From positions 3,286,001 through 3,350,000 of the forward strand of contig NZ_CP060201.1 in NCBI RefSeq assembly GCF_013407925.2: 64,000 nt of DNA. Reading direction: 5' to 3'. The position numbers and the translations under genes are program-made. The stretch's first letter is position 1. Each line of letters starts with the position of its first letter. Source of the stretch: Pseudomonas protegens. GTDB lineage: Bacteria; Pseudomonadota; Gammaproteobacteria; Pseudomonadales; Pseudomonadaceae. The notes under the pieces are model-generated. The model was not told where the DNA came from. It ran no database searches and saw only the letters and a list, made by a program, of their open reading frames with translations. Below are positions 24,759-34,110 of this stretch, one piece after another.

Positions 24759-25651
24759 CAGGCCTCCCAGTTCCAGCGACTTTCCGCCACGGCGTCATGG
24801 GCGTGCAGGCTTTCGGCATGCACCACCCGCAGGTGGAAGGCGTTGATGCCGGGGGAGCGGCGCAAGGCCAGGTGCAGGCGGCGGGCGGCGTCTTCGCAGA
24901 ACATCAGGTTCTGTCCGTTGGCCAGGGCAAAGGCTTGTTCATCGGCGCGTTTGACCGCGGTCTGCACGGCGGTGCCCAGGGCGCTTTCTGCGTCGTTGAT
25001 CAGCGCTATCAAAGGCAGCTCATCGAGGAAATCGTCCAGGCGCAGGCGCAAGTGGGCATTGCTGCGCTGACTGTGGGGCGTGGCGACTATGCCTTGGGTC
25101 GAACCGAGCCAGGCCAGGACATCTGCGTGCTGCAGCGGCCGGTTGGCGAAGTCCTCGACAAATTGCTGTTGGATCAATTGCCGCGAAAGGGCTGCCGAGC
25201 AGGGACAGGTGGAGGAATACGGCACGTCGATTTTTAGTTCCACGTGGAACATCGCGTTGTTCAAGCGCGCCTCGATGCTCAGCGGATAGCGCTTCCAGCC
25301 GGCCAAAGGGCTGACCAGGGCCGGGCGTTTGAGCAGCAGATCCACGTGCAGGCGCAGGTAGGCGCTGTGAGCCAGGCCGTCATGGCTGTCGAGAAAACGC
25401 TGCAAGAGCCGACGCAACAGTGCCGGGTTGAGGTTTTCCTGTTCGAGCATTTCCAGGGCCAGGTACAGGCGCGACATATGAATGCCCCGCGCTTCGCCAT
25501 CGTCGAGGCTGACACCGGCGTCGGCCTTGGCCGCGGTTCGCTGGCCGTCGATCACTACAGGTAAGGCAATGCCGCACATGCCCACCCATTCCAGAGGCAA
25601 GGCTTGGCTTGAGGCCTGCGCGGCGATATCCGGCAGAGTCAGCGCGTTCAT
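24758..25651 (-). CDS. folE2: GTP cyclohydrolase FolE2 (zinc-independent type IB)
   Basis: A protein of 297 residues. The catalytic region STCPCSAALSRQLIQQQF (about 147-164) and the early PVVIDGQRTAAKADAGVSLD are typical of FolE2/MptA. It makes dihydroneopterin triphosphate for folate using metals other than zinc, so it replaces zinc-dependent FolE during starvation. It is the first gene of the seven-gene minus-strand operon, and the Zur box is 32 bp upstream of its ATG. A perfect parS lies inside the gene, where it encodes FHVEL. Confidence 0.93.
   Translation of the reverse strand: MNALTLPDIAAQASSQALPLEWVGMCGIALPVVIDGQRTAAKADAGVSLDDGEARGIHMSRLYLALEMLEQENLNPALLRRLLQRFLDSHDGLAHSAYLRLHVDLLLKRPALVSPLAGWKRYPLSIEARLNNAMFHVELKIDVPYSSTCPCSAALSRQLIQQQFVEDFANRPLQHADVLAWLGSTQGIVATPHSQRSNAHLRLRLDDFLDELPLIALINDAESALGTAVQTAVKRADEQAFALANGQNLMFCEDAARRLHLALRRSPGINAFHLRVVHAESLHAHDAVAESRWNWEA
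25237..25250. other. parS centromere site (ParB binding)
   Basis: GTTCCACGTGGAAC, identical to the site at 11508-11521, lies inside folE2. The surrounding codons still give a normal FolE2 sequence, so the site has been accommodated in the gene. Confidence 0.85.
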
Positions 25652-25682
25652 GGACAGGTCCGTCGTGGGAAATAATTCGACA

Positions 25683-25697
25683 TGTTATATTATAACA
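25683..25697. promoter_or_regulatory. Zur box between folE2 and amidase genes
   Basis: TGTTATATTATAACA is a perfect palindrome around a central T and matches the gammaproteobacterial Zur consensus (GTTATAnTATAAC core). It sits in the 128-bp gap between divergent folE2 and the amidase gene, so one Zur dimer could repress both directions in zinc-replete cells. Confidence 0.9.
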
Positions 25698-25779
25698 ATG
25701 CGTTCGATGGGAAGTTTTTCCTCGACGGTTGTTCATCCTGCCTTGTGAGTACGGACGCTCCTTTTTTGCGGTGTTTGCC

Positions 25780-27003
25780 ATGCACAGACGTCAATTGCTC
25801 AACCTGCTGTTGGCCAGTACGGCCCTGATGTTGCCCTGGAGTGTTAGCGCCGCGCAGATTCGCAATGCCCGGCTGTGGAACTCGGCGGACAAAGTGCGCC
25901 TGGTGCTCGATCTGAGCGGGCCGGTGCACTACAAGACCTTCAGTCTCAGCGCCCCGGAACGCCTGATCATCGATCTCAGCAGCGCTCGCCTGGGGGGCGA
26001 CTTCAGCCAGCTGAACCTGGCCAACACACCGATTCGCGCGATCCGCTCCGGGCCTTTTGGCCAGGGCGACACGCGGATCGTCCTTGACCTGACTCAGCCG
26101 CTGCAGCTCAACAGCTTTCTCCTGCCGCCCCAGGATGGGCAGGGGCACCGGCTGGTGCTGGACCTGTCCGCCCCCGGCAAGGCAGCGCTGCCGATCGCTG
26201 CGGCCAGCACAGCCCTGGCCAAGCCCGAGGCGGCGCCGGGCAAGCCTCATCCCAAGCGCGACATCATGGTGGTGGTGGACCCCGGCCATGGCGGCAAGGA
26301 TCCGGGCGCGGTCGGGGCCAAGGGCGAGCGGGAGAAGGATGTGGTGCTGGCCATCGCCCGCTTGCTGGCCAAGCGGCTCAAGCGCGAGAAGGGATTCGAC
26401 GTGAAGCTGGTACGCAACGACGACTTCTTCGTGCCGCTGCGCAAGCGCGTGGAGATAGCCCGCAAGCACCAGGCCGACCTGTTCATCTCGGTGCATGCCG
26501 ACGCGGCGCCGCGTCTCACGGCGTCCGGTGCTTCGGTGTACGCCCTGTCCGAAGGCGGCGCGACGTCGGCCACCGCGCGCTTGATGGCCCAGCGGGAAAA
26601 CGGCGCCGACCTGCTGGGGGCGACCACGCTGCTCAACCTCAAGGACAAGGACCCGATGCTGGCGGGGGTGATCGTGGATATGTCGATGAACGCCACCATC
26701 GCCGCCAGCCTGCAACTGGGCAGCACCGTGCTGGACAGCCTGTCGGGGGTCACCACCTTGCACCAGAAGCGTGTGGAACAGGCGGGTTTTGCGGTGCTCA
26801 AGTCACCGGACGTACCGTCGATCCTGGTGGAAACCGGCTTCATCTCCAACAGCCGCGACAGCCAGCGCCTGGTCACCGCGCGTCACCAGCAGGCGATTGC
26901 CGATGGCCTGTTCAACGGCCTGCAGCGCTACTTCGAAAAGAACCCGCCGGCCAACAGCTACCTGGCCTGGCTGCAGGAAACCAGGATCACCCGCCCCGTG
27001 TAG
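25780..27003 (+). CDS. N-acetylmuramoyl-L-alanine amidase (AmiC type, AMIN + Amidase_3)
   Basis: A protein of 407 residues. The N-terminus MHRRQLLNLLLASTALML looks like a Tat or Sec signal peptide, cleaved near VSA-AQ. The AMIN domain (about 28-130) binds peptidoglycan. The zinc amidase domain (about 165-395) has DPGHGGKDPGAVGAKG, ISVHADAA and the late LVETGFISN, which supply the His and Glu ligands. It splits daughter-cell wall during division. Facing folE2 across a Zur box, it is probably a zinc-starvation paralog of the housekeeping amidase. The start is uncertain: a GTG at 25771 is in frame and no strong ribosome-binding site is present. The stop TAG lies inside a REPIN. Confidence 0.88.
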   Translation: MHRRQLLNLLLASTALMLPWSVSAAQIRNARLWNSADKVRLVLDLSGPVHYKTFSLSAPERLIIDLSSARLGGDFSQLNLANTPIRAIRSGPFGQGDTRIVLDLTQPLQLNSFLLPPQDGQGHRLVLDLSAPGKAALPIAAASTALAKPEAAPGKPHPKRDIMVVVDPGHGGKDPGAVGAKGEREKDVVLAIARLLAKRLKREKGFDVKLVRNDDFFVPLRKRVEIARKHQADLFISVHADAAPRLTASGASVYALSEGGATSATARLMAQRENGADLLGATTLLNLKDKDPMLAGVIVDMSMNATIAASLQLGSTVLDSLSGVTTLHQKRVEQAGFAVLKSPDVPSILVETGFISNSRDSQRLVTARHQQAIADGLFNGLQRYFEKNPPANSYLAWLQETRITRPV

Positions 27004-27082
27004 GAGCCTGCTTGCCGGCGAACAGGTCAGTGAATGTTGCGCCGTTTCCAAGGATGCCTTCGCTGGCAAGCCAGCTCCTACA
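27001..27082. repeat. REPIN (GGCTTGCCGGC class) covering the amidase stop codon
   Basis: TAGGAGCCTGCTTGCCGGCGA at 27001 and CGCTGGCAAGCCAGCTCCTA (27061-27080) are inverted copies about 40 bp apart. The first three bases are the stop codon of the amidase gene. The same class occurs at 38770, 45245 and 54562. Confidence 0.8.
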
Positions 27083-27119
27083 GCCGCCGGCGCCTGTACT
27101 TGGCGCGGTGTTGGGGCGG

Positions 27120-27500
27120 CTAGCAACCGCTGATGCGGCTGCAGGTGAACTGGGCGCGGCTGCCGCCGGAGCTGGAGAAGCGGTTGCGGGTGGTCCAGCC
27201 CACACGCTGGCTGTAGCCCACCCAGGCCTCGCCATCGGAAGCCAGGCCGGTGAAGAAGGTCAGTTGCCCGTAACGGCTGTTGGTCTGCACCCAATAGCGT
27301 TTGCCGATCACCTCGAACCCGCGCAAGTAGGTGGTGCTGCCTGCCGTGGCGACGCTGTAGGCATTGCCCAACGGATCGACGCAGGCCAGCAGGGTGGCGC
27401 TGCGGGTGCAGGTGGCCAGGGGGTTGGGCACGGCGGCACCGGCGTGACCGGCAAACGTCAGGATCAGGCTTGAAAGCAGGAGCGGCAGGGCGAGGCGCAT
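27120..27500 (-). CDS. Small secreted Cys-containing protein, zinc-island member
   Basis: A protein of 126 residues with a signal peptide (LALPLLLSSLILTFAGHAGA, cleavage near AGA-A at about 23). The mature part of about 103 residues has four Cys (two near residues 31 and 40, two at the C-terminus as TCSRISGC), which suggests two disulfides, and an aromatic/Gly-rich beta pattern (RYWVQTNSRYGQLTFFTGLA). No family recognised. It reads away from the second Zur box, 78 bp from its ATG, so it may be induced by zinc starvation. A protein of unknown function occupies the same place between amiA and dksA2 in P. aeruginosa as I recall it. Confidence 0.75.
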   Translation of the reverse strand: MRLALPLLLSSLILTFAGHAGAAVPNPLATCTRSATLLACVDPLGNAYSVATAGSTTYLRGFEVIGKRYWVQTNSRYGQLTFFTGLASDGEAWVGYSQRVGWTTRNRFSSSGGSRAQFTCSRISGC

Positions 27501-27577
27501 GGCGATTCTCGTGATGGCAGGGACCCAGCATCGCGCCCTTCGTCGCGGGCGGCAAGGGAGGGTTGGCTAATTTGTGT

Positions 27578-27592
27578 TGTTATAATATAACA
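27578..27592. promoter_or_regulatory. Zur box upstream of dksA2
   Basis: TGTTATAATATAACA is a perfect palindrome around its central base and the same motif as at 25683-25697. It ends 28 bp before the dksA2 ATG, where a repressor would block RNA polymerase. It is also positioned to control the divergent small secreted protein. Confidence 0.9.
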
Positions 27593-27620
27593 TTAAATAA
27601 AGCCTGATCCGTGACCCGCC

Positions 27621-28025
27621 ATGACTGAACAAGAGCTCCTCGCCGAACCCCAAGCCCATTACATGAACGACGCCCAACAGGGCTTCTTCCGCGAACGGCT
27701 GCTGGCCCAGCGCACTGAGCTGCAGGAACGCATCGCCGCGGAATTCGACCTACTGCGCGAACAGGAACCCCACAGCGATCCCGCCGACATCGGCAGCGCC
27801 GAAGAACAGCGGCAATGGCAACTGCGCCTGCTGGAGCGGGAGAAGAAGCTTCTGGACAAGATCGACGAGGCCCTGGAGCGCCTGGCCCGTGGGGAATACG
27901 GCTGGTGCGCCGACACCGGCGAACCCATTGGCCTGCAGCGCCTGCTGCTGCGGCCCACCGCCACCCTGTGCATCGAAGCCAAAGAACGCCAAGAGCTGCG
28001 CGAACGCCACCAACGGGCGCTTTGA
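27621..28025 (+). CDS. dksA2: DksA2, zinc-independent DksA paralog
   Basis: A protein of 134 residues. Coiled-coil helices at about 20-75 carry the DPAD tip region, where Asp residues reach into the RNA polymerase secondary channel. The C-terminal finger has only two Cys in the pattern C-x2-T-x17-C-x2-A (CADT near 96, CIEA near 117), exactly the pattern of P. aeruginosa DksA2, which works without zinc. It mediates ppGpp-dependent control when zinc is short. It is first in a run with the COG0523 gene 30 bp downstream. Confidence 0.93.
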   Translation: MTEQELLAEPQAHYMNDAQQGFFRERLLAQRTELQERIAAEFDLLREQEPHSDPADIGSAEEQRQWQLRLLEREKKLLDKIDEALERLARGEYGWCADTGEPIGLQRLLLRPTATLCIEAKERQELRERHQRAL

Positions 28026-28055
28026 CCCCGCCGCGAACCTGATGAGGAAACACCC

Positions 28056-29263
<1,208 letters not shown>

Positions 29264-29264
<1 letters not shown>

Positions 29265-29971
29265 TGCTGACCCTGAGTTCCCCGGTGACTCCACTGCGCC
29301 TTCCATTGACGGCCAAGAGTTTGCTGCGGCCTTGTGCGGTGCCGCAGGTTTCGCGGCGCGCGGCCATTGGCCAGACCCCGGCAGTGCTGGCCGAGGTGCT
29401 GGACGATGAGGTCAACCTCGGTCTGTGGCAGCGCCAGTTGCCGGCGCACATCGAGGATTTCGGCGAGTTGCTGTTGTCCCTCAATGAGCCATTGGCCGAG
29501 TCCCTGTCCCTGGAACTGCCGGATGAGGATTGCCCACCGAACCTGCAGGGCCTGGCGTCGGGCTTCCGCGATTTGCACGGTTATAACGGCTTTATCGCCG
29601 ACGTTTCCTGGCTGGTCAGCGCCTTTGCCTGCCTGTTGGGCGCCAAGCGCGTCGGGTTGCGCCTGCGGGTGCTGGACAAGGCCATGTGTCCGCGTTTTCA
29701 CGTCGACCATGTGCCGGTGCGCCTGATCACCACCTACGCCGGGATTGGCAGCCAGTGGTTGCGCGAGGGCGCGATGGATCGCCGCCAACTGGGGCAGGCC
29801 GCGGCCGAACCCAGGGACCCGGCATTGATCCAGCAGATCGGCACTGGTGAGGTGGCACTGTTCAAGGGTGAGAAGTGGCATGGCAACCAGGGCTTCGGCC
29901 TGATTCACCGTTCGCCGCAACCGGCGCCGGGGGAGCGGCGGCTGATCCTCACCCTTGATTGGCTGGGATGA
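29264..29971 (+). CDS. DUF1826 protein, possible Fe(II)/oxoglutarate-type fold
   Basis: A protein of 235 residues, matching the DUF1826 family often found beside COG0523 genes. The C-terminal half has a His-x-Asp-His motif (CPRFHVDHVPVRL, about 143-155) and, 65 residues later, KWHGNQGFGLIHRSP. This spacing recalls the His-x-Asp...His facial triad of oxoglutarate-dependent dioxygenases, but that is inference. The ATG shares one base with the stop of the upstream GTPase gene, so the two are coupled. Confidence 0.8.
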
Positions 29972-29981
29972 CCCGCCAGCG

Positions 29982-30004
29982 TTCGCGGGCAAGCCCGCTG
30001 CTAC
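29982..30004. repeat. REP-like palindrome
   Basis: TTCGCGGGCAAGCCCGCTGCTAC is a single palindromic REP between the DUF1826 gene and the second COG0523 gene. The rest of the 106-bp gap shows no clear promoter. Confidence 0.6.
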
Positions 30005-30077
30005 GGCGGTCGGCGGATTTTCGTCACGACCGGGAAGGGCGTAGCATCACCTCACAGGCTTTCCGGACCCCCTTCCC

Positions 30078-31040
30078 ATGCTGCAGAACATTCCCACCCA
30101 CGTGATCGCCGGCCCCCTGGGCGCCGGCAAGACCAGCCTGATCCGTCATCTGCTGAGCCAGCGCCCGGCCGCTGAGCGCTGGGCGGTGCTGATCAACGAG
30201 TTCGGCCAGATTGGCCTGGACGCGGCCTTGCTGACTCGCGATGAAGACGGCATCGCCCTCGGCGAGGTCGCCGGTGGCTGCCTGTGCTGCGTCAACGGCG
30301 CGCCGTTTCAGGTTGGGCTTGGGCGACTGTTGCGCAAGGCCAAGCCGGATCGGCTGTTCATCGAGCCGTCCGGCCTCGGCCACCCGGCGCAATTGCTCAA
30401 GCAACTGAGTGTTGCGCCCTGGCAAGGCGTGCTGGCGGTGCAGCCCTGTGTGCTGGTGCTGGATGCCCAGGCCCTGGCCGCCGGCAAAGCGCTGCCCCAG
30501 GCTCAGCAGGACGCCCTGGCCAGCGCCGGCTTGCTGGTGTTGAACAAGGACGAACTGCTCAGCGACAGCGATCGGCTGCGGGTGCTGGAGCAGTTGCCGG
30601 ATATTCCCCTGTTCTGGACCCGCCACGCCGCCTTGCCCCTGGCCGAGCTGCCGGGCCTGGAGGCCAGCGCCGGGGCGGCGCTGGAACAGTTGGATGTTCC
30701 TCAGGGACTGGCACAGTTACCGGCGTTGTGGAGCGATCCACAGCAGCCGATCTGCCTCAGTCAGTCTCAGCAGGATGGCTGGAGCATTGGCTGGCGCTGG
30801 CACCCGAGCCAGCGCTTCGATCTGGTCCGGGTCGAGCACTGGCTGCAGAACCTCGACTGGCGTCGGGCCAAGCTGGTGATCCACAGCGACGAAGGCTGGC
30901 GCTCGGGCAATGGCCTGGATAATTCACCGCTGAACTGGCTGCCCAGCGAATGGCGCCGGGATTCACGCCTGGAGTTGATCTTCAGCACCCCTCAGGACAT
31001 GGCGGCCCTGCAAGCCAGCCTCGCTGCCTGCCGCCTGTAG
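30078..31040 (+). CDS. Second COG0523 GTPase (CobW/YjiA-like)
   Basis: A protein of 320 residues, shorter than the first. Walker A GPLGAGKTS at about 11-19, metal motif GGCLCCVNG near 70, Walker B IEPSGLGHP near 95 and NKDE near 156. The C-terminal domain is reduced and Trp-rich (SIGWRWHPSQRFDL, LDWRRAK). The CLCC motif and length are closer to YjiA/YeiR-type members. It lies 106 bp behind the DUF1826 gene, so it may have its own promoter but belongs to the zinc island by position. A metal-insertion role is inferred from the family. Confidence 0.87.
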   Translation: MLQNIPTHVIAGPLGAGKTSLIRHLLSQRPAAERWAVLINEFGQIGLDAALLTRDEDGIALGEVAGGCLCCVNGAPFQVGLGRLLRKAKPDRLFIEPSGLGHPAQLLKQLSVAPWQGVLAVQPCVLVLDAQALAAGKALPQAQQDALASAGLLVLNKDELLSDSDRLRVLEQLPDIPLFWTRHAALPLAELPGLEASAGAALEQLDVPQGLAQLPALWSDPQQPICLSQSQQDGWSIGWRWHPSQRFDLVRVEHWLQNLDWRRAKLVIHSDEGWRSGNGLDNSPLNWLPSEWRRDSRLELIFSTPQDMAALQASLAACRL

Positions 31041-31047
31041 GCGTATC

Positions 31048-31440
31048 TCACGGCTTGAACTTGCGATGCTCTTCGCGCCACTGGCTCAGCTCGATCACCT
31101 CGGCGCTGGGCAGCGGCTCCTTGGCCTCGAACGGATAAGGCGCCAGCTCGATATGGGCGCTGTGGGCGCCGAACTGGGTGATGGTTCCGGCGTGACGGGT
31201 TTCGCCGGTCACGGTGAACTCGAAGTTGTAGATGCGCGCCAGGCGCCGGCGGCCATTGGCGTCCTTGACCAGGCCGATGCGCTTGAGCGCGACGTTGCCG
31301 TCCAACAGCTCGATATCCAGCCGCGCGCAGTGCTGCTTGACCCGCTCCAGCGCCCGCTCGCGCAGGCCGTGGTTGTGCCACAGCCAGGCGGCGCCGGTCG
31401 CCAGCAGCATCAGCACAAAGATGTTTCCAAGGGTCAGCAT
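31048..31440 (-). CDS. DUF3301 membrane-anchored protein
   Basis: A protein of 130 residues with one N-terminal helix (NIFVLMLLATGAAWLWHNHG, about 5-24) and a soluble part rich in charged residues (RERALERVKQHCARLDIELL), ending in QWREEHRKFKP. This matches DUF3301, a small gammaproteobacterial family of unknown function. GGAG lies 12 bases before the ATG at 31440. It converges with the second COG0523 gene (7 bp) and is divergent from pdxY. Confidence 0.85.
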   Translation of the reverse strand: MLTLGNIFVLMLLATGAAWLWHNHGLRERALERVKQHCARLDIELLDGNVALKRIGLVKDANGRRRLARIYNFEFTVTGETRHAGTITQFGAHSAHIELAPYPFEAKEPLPSAEVIELSQWREEHRKFKP

Positions 31441-31557
31441 GAAGGTTTGCTCCAACGAAGTGGCATCAGCTTAACTGCGTCTCCGGTCTGTCGTACAGGC
31501 TGCGTTTAGTCGCATACTGCGCGGCTTGAATTCCACCGGTTTTATGGAAAATCCTGC

Positions 31558-32430
31558 ATGAAACGTACGCCCCACCTGCTTGCGATCCAGTCCCATGTGG
31601 TTTTCGGCCACGCCGGTAACAGTGCTGCGGTGTTTCCCATGCAGCGGGTCGGGGTGAATGTCTGGCCCCTGAATACCGTACAGTTTTCCAACCACACTCA
31701 GTATGGTCACTGGGCCGGAGAAGTGCTGGCGCCGCAGCAGATTCCCGAGCTGGTGGAAGGCATCGCCGCCATTGGCGAGCTGGGCAACTGCGACGCGATC
31801 CTCTCCGGCTACCTGGGCAGCGCGGCCCAGGGCCGGGCGATTCTCAGCGGCGTGGCGCGGATCAAGGCGGTCAATCCCCGGGCCCTTTATCTGTGCGACC
31901 CGGTGATGGGGCATCCGGAAAAGGGCTGCAGCGTGCCGGCGGAGGTCAGCGACTTCCTGCTGGACGAGGCGGTGGCCATGGCCGACTTGCTGTGCCCCAA
32001 CCAGCTGGAGCTGGACAGCTTCTGCGGACGCAAGCCGCAATCGCTGTTCGATTGCCTGGGCATGGCCCGTTCGCTGCTGGAGAAAGGCCCCAAGGCGGTG
32101 CTGGTCAAGCACCTGGACTACCCTGGCAAGCTGGCGGAAGGCTTCGAGATGCTGCTGGTGACCGCCGAGGGCAGCTGGCACTTGCGGCGTCCGTTGCTGG
32201 CGTTCCCCCGGCAGCCGGTGGGCGTGGGCGACCTGACTTCCGGGCTGTTCCTGGCCCGGGTGCTGTTGGGCGACAGCCTGGTGGCGGCGTTCGAATTCAC
32301 CGCCGCGGCGGTGCATGAAGTGCTGCTGGAAACCCAGGCCTGCGCCAGCTACGAGCTGGAGCTGGTGCGGGCCCAGGATCGCATTGCCCATCCACGGGTG
32401 CGGTTTGAAGCGACGCCGATCGGCTTCTGA
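31558..32430 (+). CDS. pdxY: Pyridoxal kinase PdxY
   Basis: A ribokinase-fold protein of 290 residues. The N-terminal [20 protein letters not shown] (about 10-29) and [14 protein letters not shown] (about 39-52) bind the vitamer; [10 protein letters not shown] lies near 112, and [19 protein letters not shown] (about 222-240) holds the catalytic Asp and anion hole. It phosphorylates pyridoxal in the B6 salvage pathway. It stands alone between divergent DUF3301 and a convergent permease gene. Confidence 0.93.
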   Translation: MKRTPHLLAIQSHVVFGHAGNSAAVFPMQRVGVNVWPLNTVQFSNHTQYGHWAGEVLAPQQIPELVEGIAAIGELGNCDAILSGYLGSAAQGRAILSGVARIKAVNPRALYLCDPVMGHPEKGCSVPAEVSDFLLDEAVAMADLLCPNQLELDSFCGRKPQSLFDCLGMARSLLEKGPKAVLVKHLDYPGKLAEGFEMLLVTAEGSWHLRRPLLAFPRQPVGVGDLTSGLFLARVLLGDSLVAAFEFTAAAVHEVLLETQACASYELELVRAQDRIAHPRVRFEATPIGF

Positions 32431-32451
32431 TGGCGACCGGCGTGCAGTGAC

Positions 32452-33846
32452 TCAGGCCTGCTCGGAGAACTGCACCGTCGGCGCCGGCTGCCGGAAGCCC
32501 CGGGTGTGCGCCGCCAGGTACAGCACGCCCAGGGCGAACCAGGCCAGGCCGATTCCCAGGGTCAGGGCCGAGAGGCTGGTCCACAGCCAGACGATCAGGC
32601 CAAAGCCGATCAACGGCAGCAGGCCGTATTGCAGCAGTCGTGCCCCGGTGCGCGGCTGACCCTGGCCCAGATGGCTCTTGATCACCGCCAGATTGACCAC
32701 CGAGAACGCCACCAGCGCGCCGAAGCTGATCATCGACGCCAGGGTGGTCAGGTCGATGACCACCGCCAGCAATGACACCAGCGACACCAGGACAATTGCC
32801 ACCACTGGGGTCTTGTAGCGCTCGGACAAGGTGCCGAACACCCGTCGTGGCAGGATGCCGTCGCGGCCCATGCTGAACAGGATGCGCGACACCGAGGCCT
32901 GTGACGCCAGGGCCGAGCCGGCGGCGCCGGCGACATAGGTGGCGGTGAAGAACATCTCCAGGAAGCGTCCGCCGGCGTGCAGCATCACCTCGCTGGCCGC
33001 CGAGTCGGCGTCCTTGAAGCTGCTGCCGGGGAAGGCCAACTGGCTGGTCATGGCCAGCAGGATGAACAGCAGGCCGGCGCCCAGGGTGGTGATAACGATC
33101 GCCCGTGGGATGTCCCGGCGCGGGTCGCGGGTTTCCTCGGCCAGGGTCGATACCGCGTCAAAGCCGAGGAACGACAGGCACAGCACCGCCGCCCCGGCCA
33201 TCAGCGGCAACAGTCCGCCCTGACTGCCGTCGCCGACCCAGGGCGCGCTCAGGTCCAGGCTCTCGGCCCCGGCCAACTGGCGCATCACCAGGGCCACGAA
33301 CACCACCACGAAGACCATCTGCGCACAGACGATCAGGTTGCTCATGCTCGACACCGAGCCGATGCCGCGAATGTTCAGCAGCGTCACCAGGCCGATGGTC
33401 GCCACCACGAAGACCCAGGCCGGCACGGCGGGAAAGGCCAGGTTGAGGAACAGACCGATCACCAGGTAGTTGATCATCGGCAGAAACAGGTAATCCAGCA
33501 GCAGCGACCAGCCGGCAAGAAAGCCGATGCCCGGGCCGAAACTGAGGCTGGCGTAGGAATAGGCCGAGCCGGCAATCGGGTATTTTTTGACCATGACGCT
33601 GTAGGACAGGGCGGTGAAGAGCATGGCCAACAGGGTGACCACGTAAGCAGCGGCGGTGCGTCCGCCGGTGATCTGGGTGACCACGCCGTAGGTGGTGAAG
33701 ACGGTCAGCGGGACCATGTACACCAGGCCGAAGAACACCAGGGCCGGCAGCCCGAGGATGCGTCGCAACGAGGTGCCCTGGGCACTGTGGGTGAAATCGC
33801 CGGGGGCGAGGGCGGGATTGTCGGAGAGTGTATTGGCGCTGGGCAT
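32452..33846 (-). CDS. APC-family amino acid/polyamine permease
   Basis: A protein of 464 residues with about twelve helices. APC features include LGLPALVFFGLVYMVPLTVF in helix 1, IAGSAYSYASLSFGPGIGFL (about 92-111), LSFLGFDAVSTLAEETRDPR (about 225-244) and ASVSRILFSMGRDGILPRRV (about 325-344). The closest group I recognise is PuuP-like putrescine importers, but the substrate is not certain. GTGAGAA precedes the ATG at 33846. A 40-bp sequence upstream (33956-33995) closely matches one upstream of the deacetylase/binding-protein operon at 61.7 kb, which supports polyamine-linked regulation. Confidence 0.87.
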   Translation of the reverse strand: MPSANTLSDNPALAPGDFTHSAQGTSLRRILGLPALVFFGLVYMVPLTVFTTYGVVTQITGGRTAAAYVVTLLAMLFTALSYSVMVKKYPIAGSAYSYASLSFGPGIGFLAGWSLLLDYLFLPMINYLVIGLFLNLAFPAVPAWVFVVATIGLVTLLNIRGIGSVSSMSNLIVCAQMVFVVVFVALVMRQLAGAESLDLSAPWVGDGSQGGLLPLMAGAAVLCLSFLGFDAVSTLAEETRDPRRDIPRAIVITTLGAGLLFILLAMTSQLAFPGSSFKDADSAASEVMLHAGGRFLEMFFTATYVAGAAGSALASQASVSRILFSMGRDGILPRRVFGTLSERYKTPVVAIVLVSLVSLLAVVIDLTTLASMISFGALVAFSVVNLAVIKSHLGQGQPRTGARLLQYGLLPLIGFGLIVWLWTSLSALTLGIGLAWFALGVLYLAAHTRGFRQPAPTVQFSEQA

Positions 33847-33955
33847 TGTTATTGTTCTCACGCGTTCGTGGGTTCGAAGGCTCCCCAAACGGGGAGTGCG
33901 CTTGTGCCTTGCCCATCGATTCTGGCAGCGGTGCCCCTGGGGCATAACTCTCTAT

Positions 33956-33995
33956 GTGGTCAAAAAGGGATGGATCTGGCCATTCGGGATGACCG
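33956..33995. promoter_or_regulatory. Shared 40-bp upstream motif (copy 1)
   Basis: The segment contains GGTCAAAAAGGGATGGATCT followed by GGCCA, and TGACCG at its end. It aligns without gaps to 61698-61737 at 30 of 40 positions, and 23 of the first 27. It starts 110 bp upstream of the permease ATG, in a 264-bp gap with no gene. Read on the permease strand it has TGGCC and TTTTGACC as spaced direct repeats, the kind of site bound by MocR or other dimeric regulators. The regulator is unknown. Confidence 0.55.
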
Positions 33996-34110
33996 CAGAA
34001 GCCTGCTGGAAAGTGCGTGAGGGCAGGCAGCAGAGCGCTGAAGGCGCTGGGGAGGGTGACGCGGGGAGGACCGTCCGTGGTCCTGCTGAATCAGCGATGC
34101 AGCGGGGGGA

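Noticed and set aside
27001..27082. CRISPR-like repeats from the recurring palindromes
   Set aside because: The repeats are inverted pairs scattered singly between genes, with no regular spacers; they are REP/REPIN elements.
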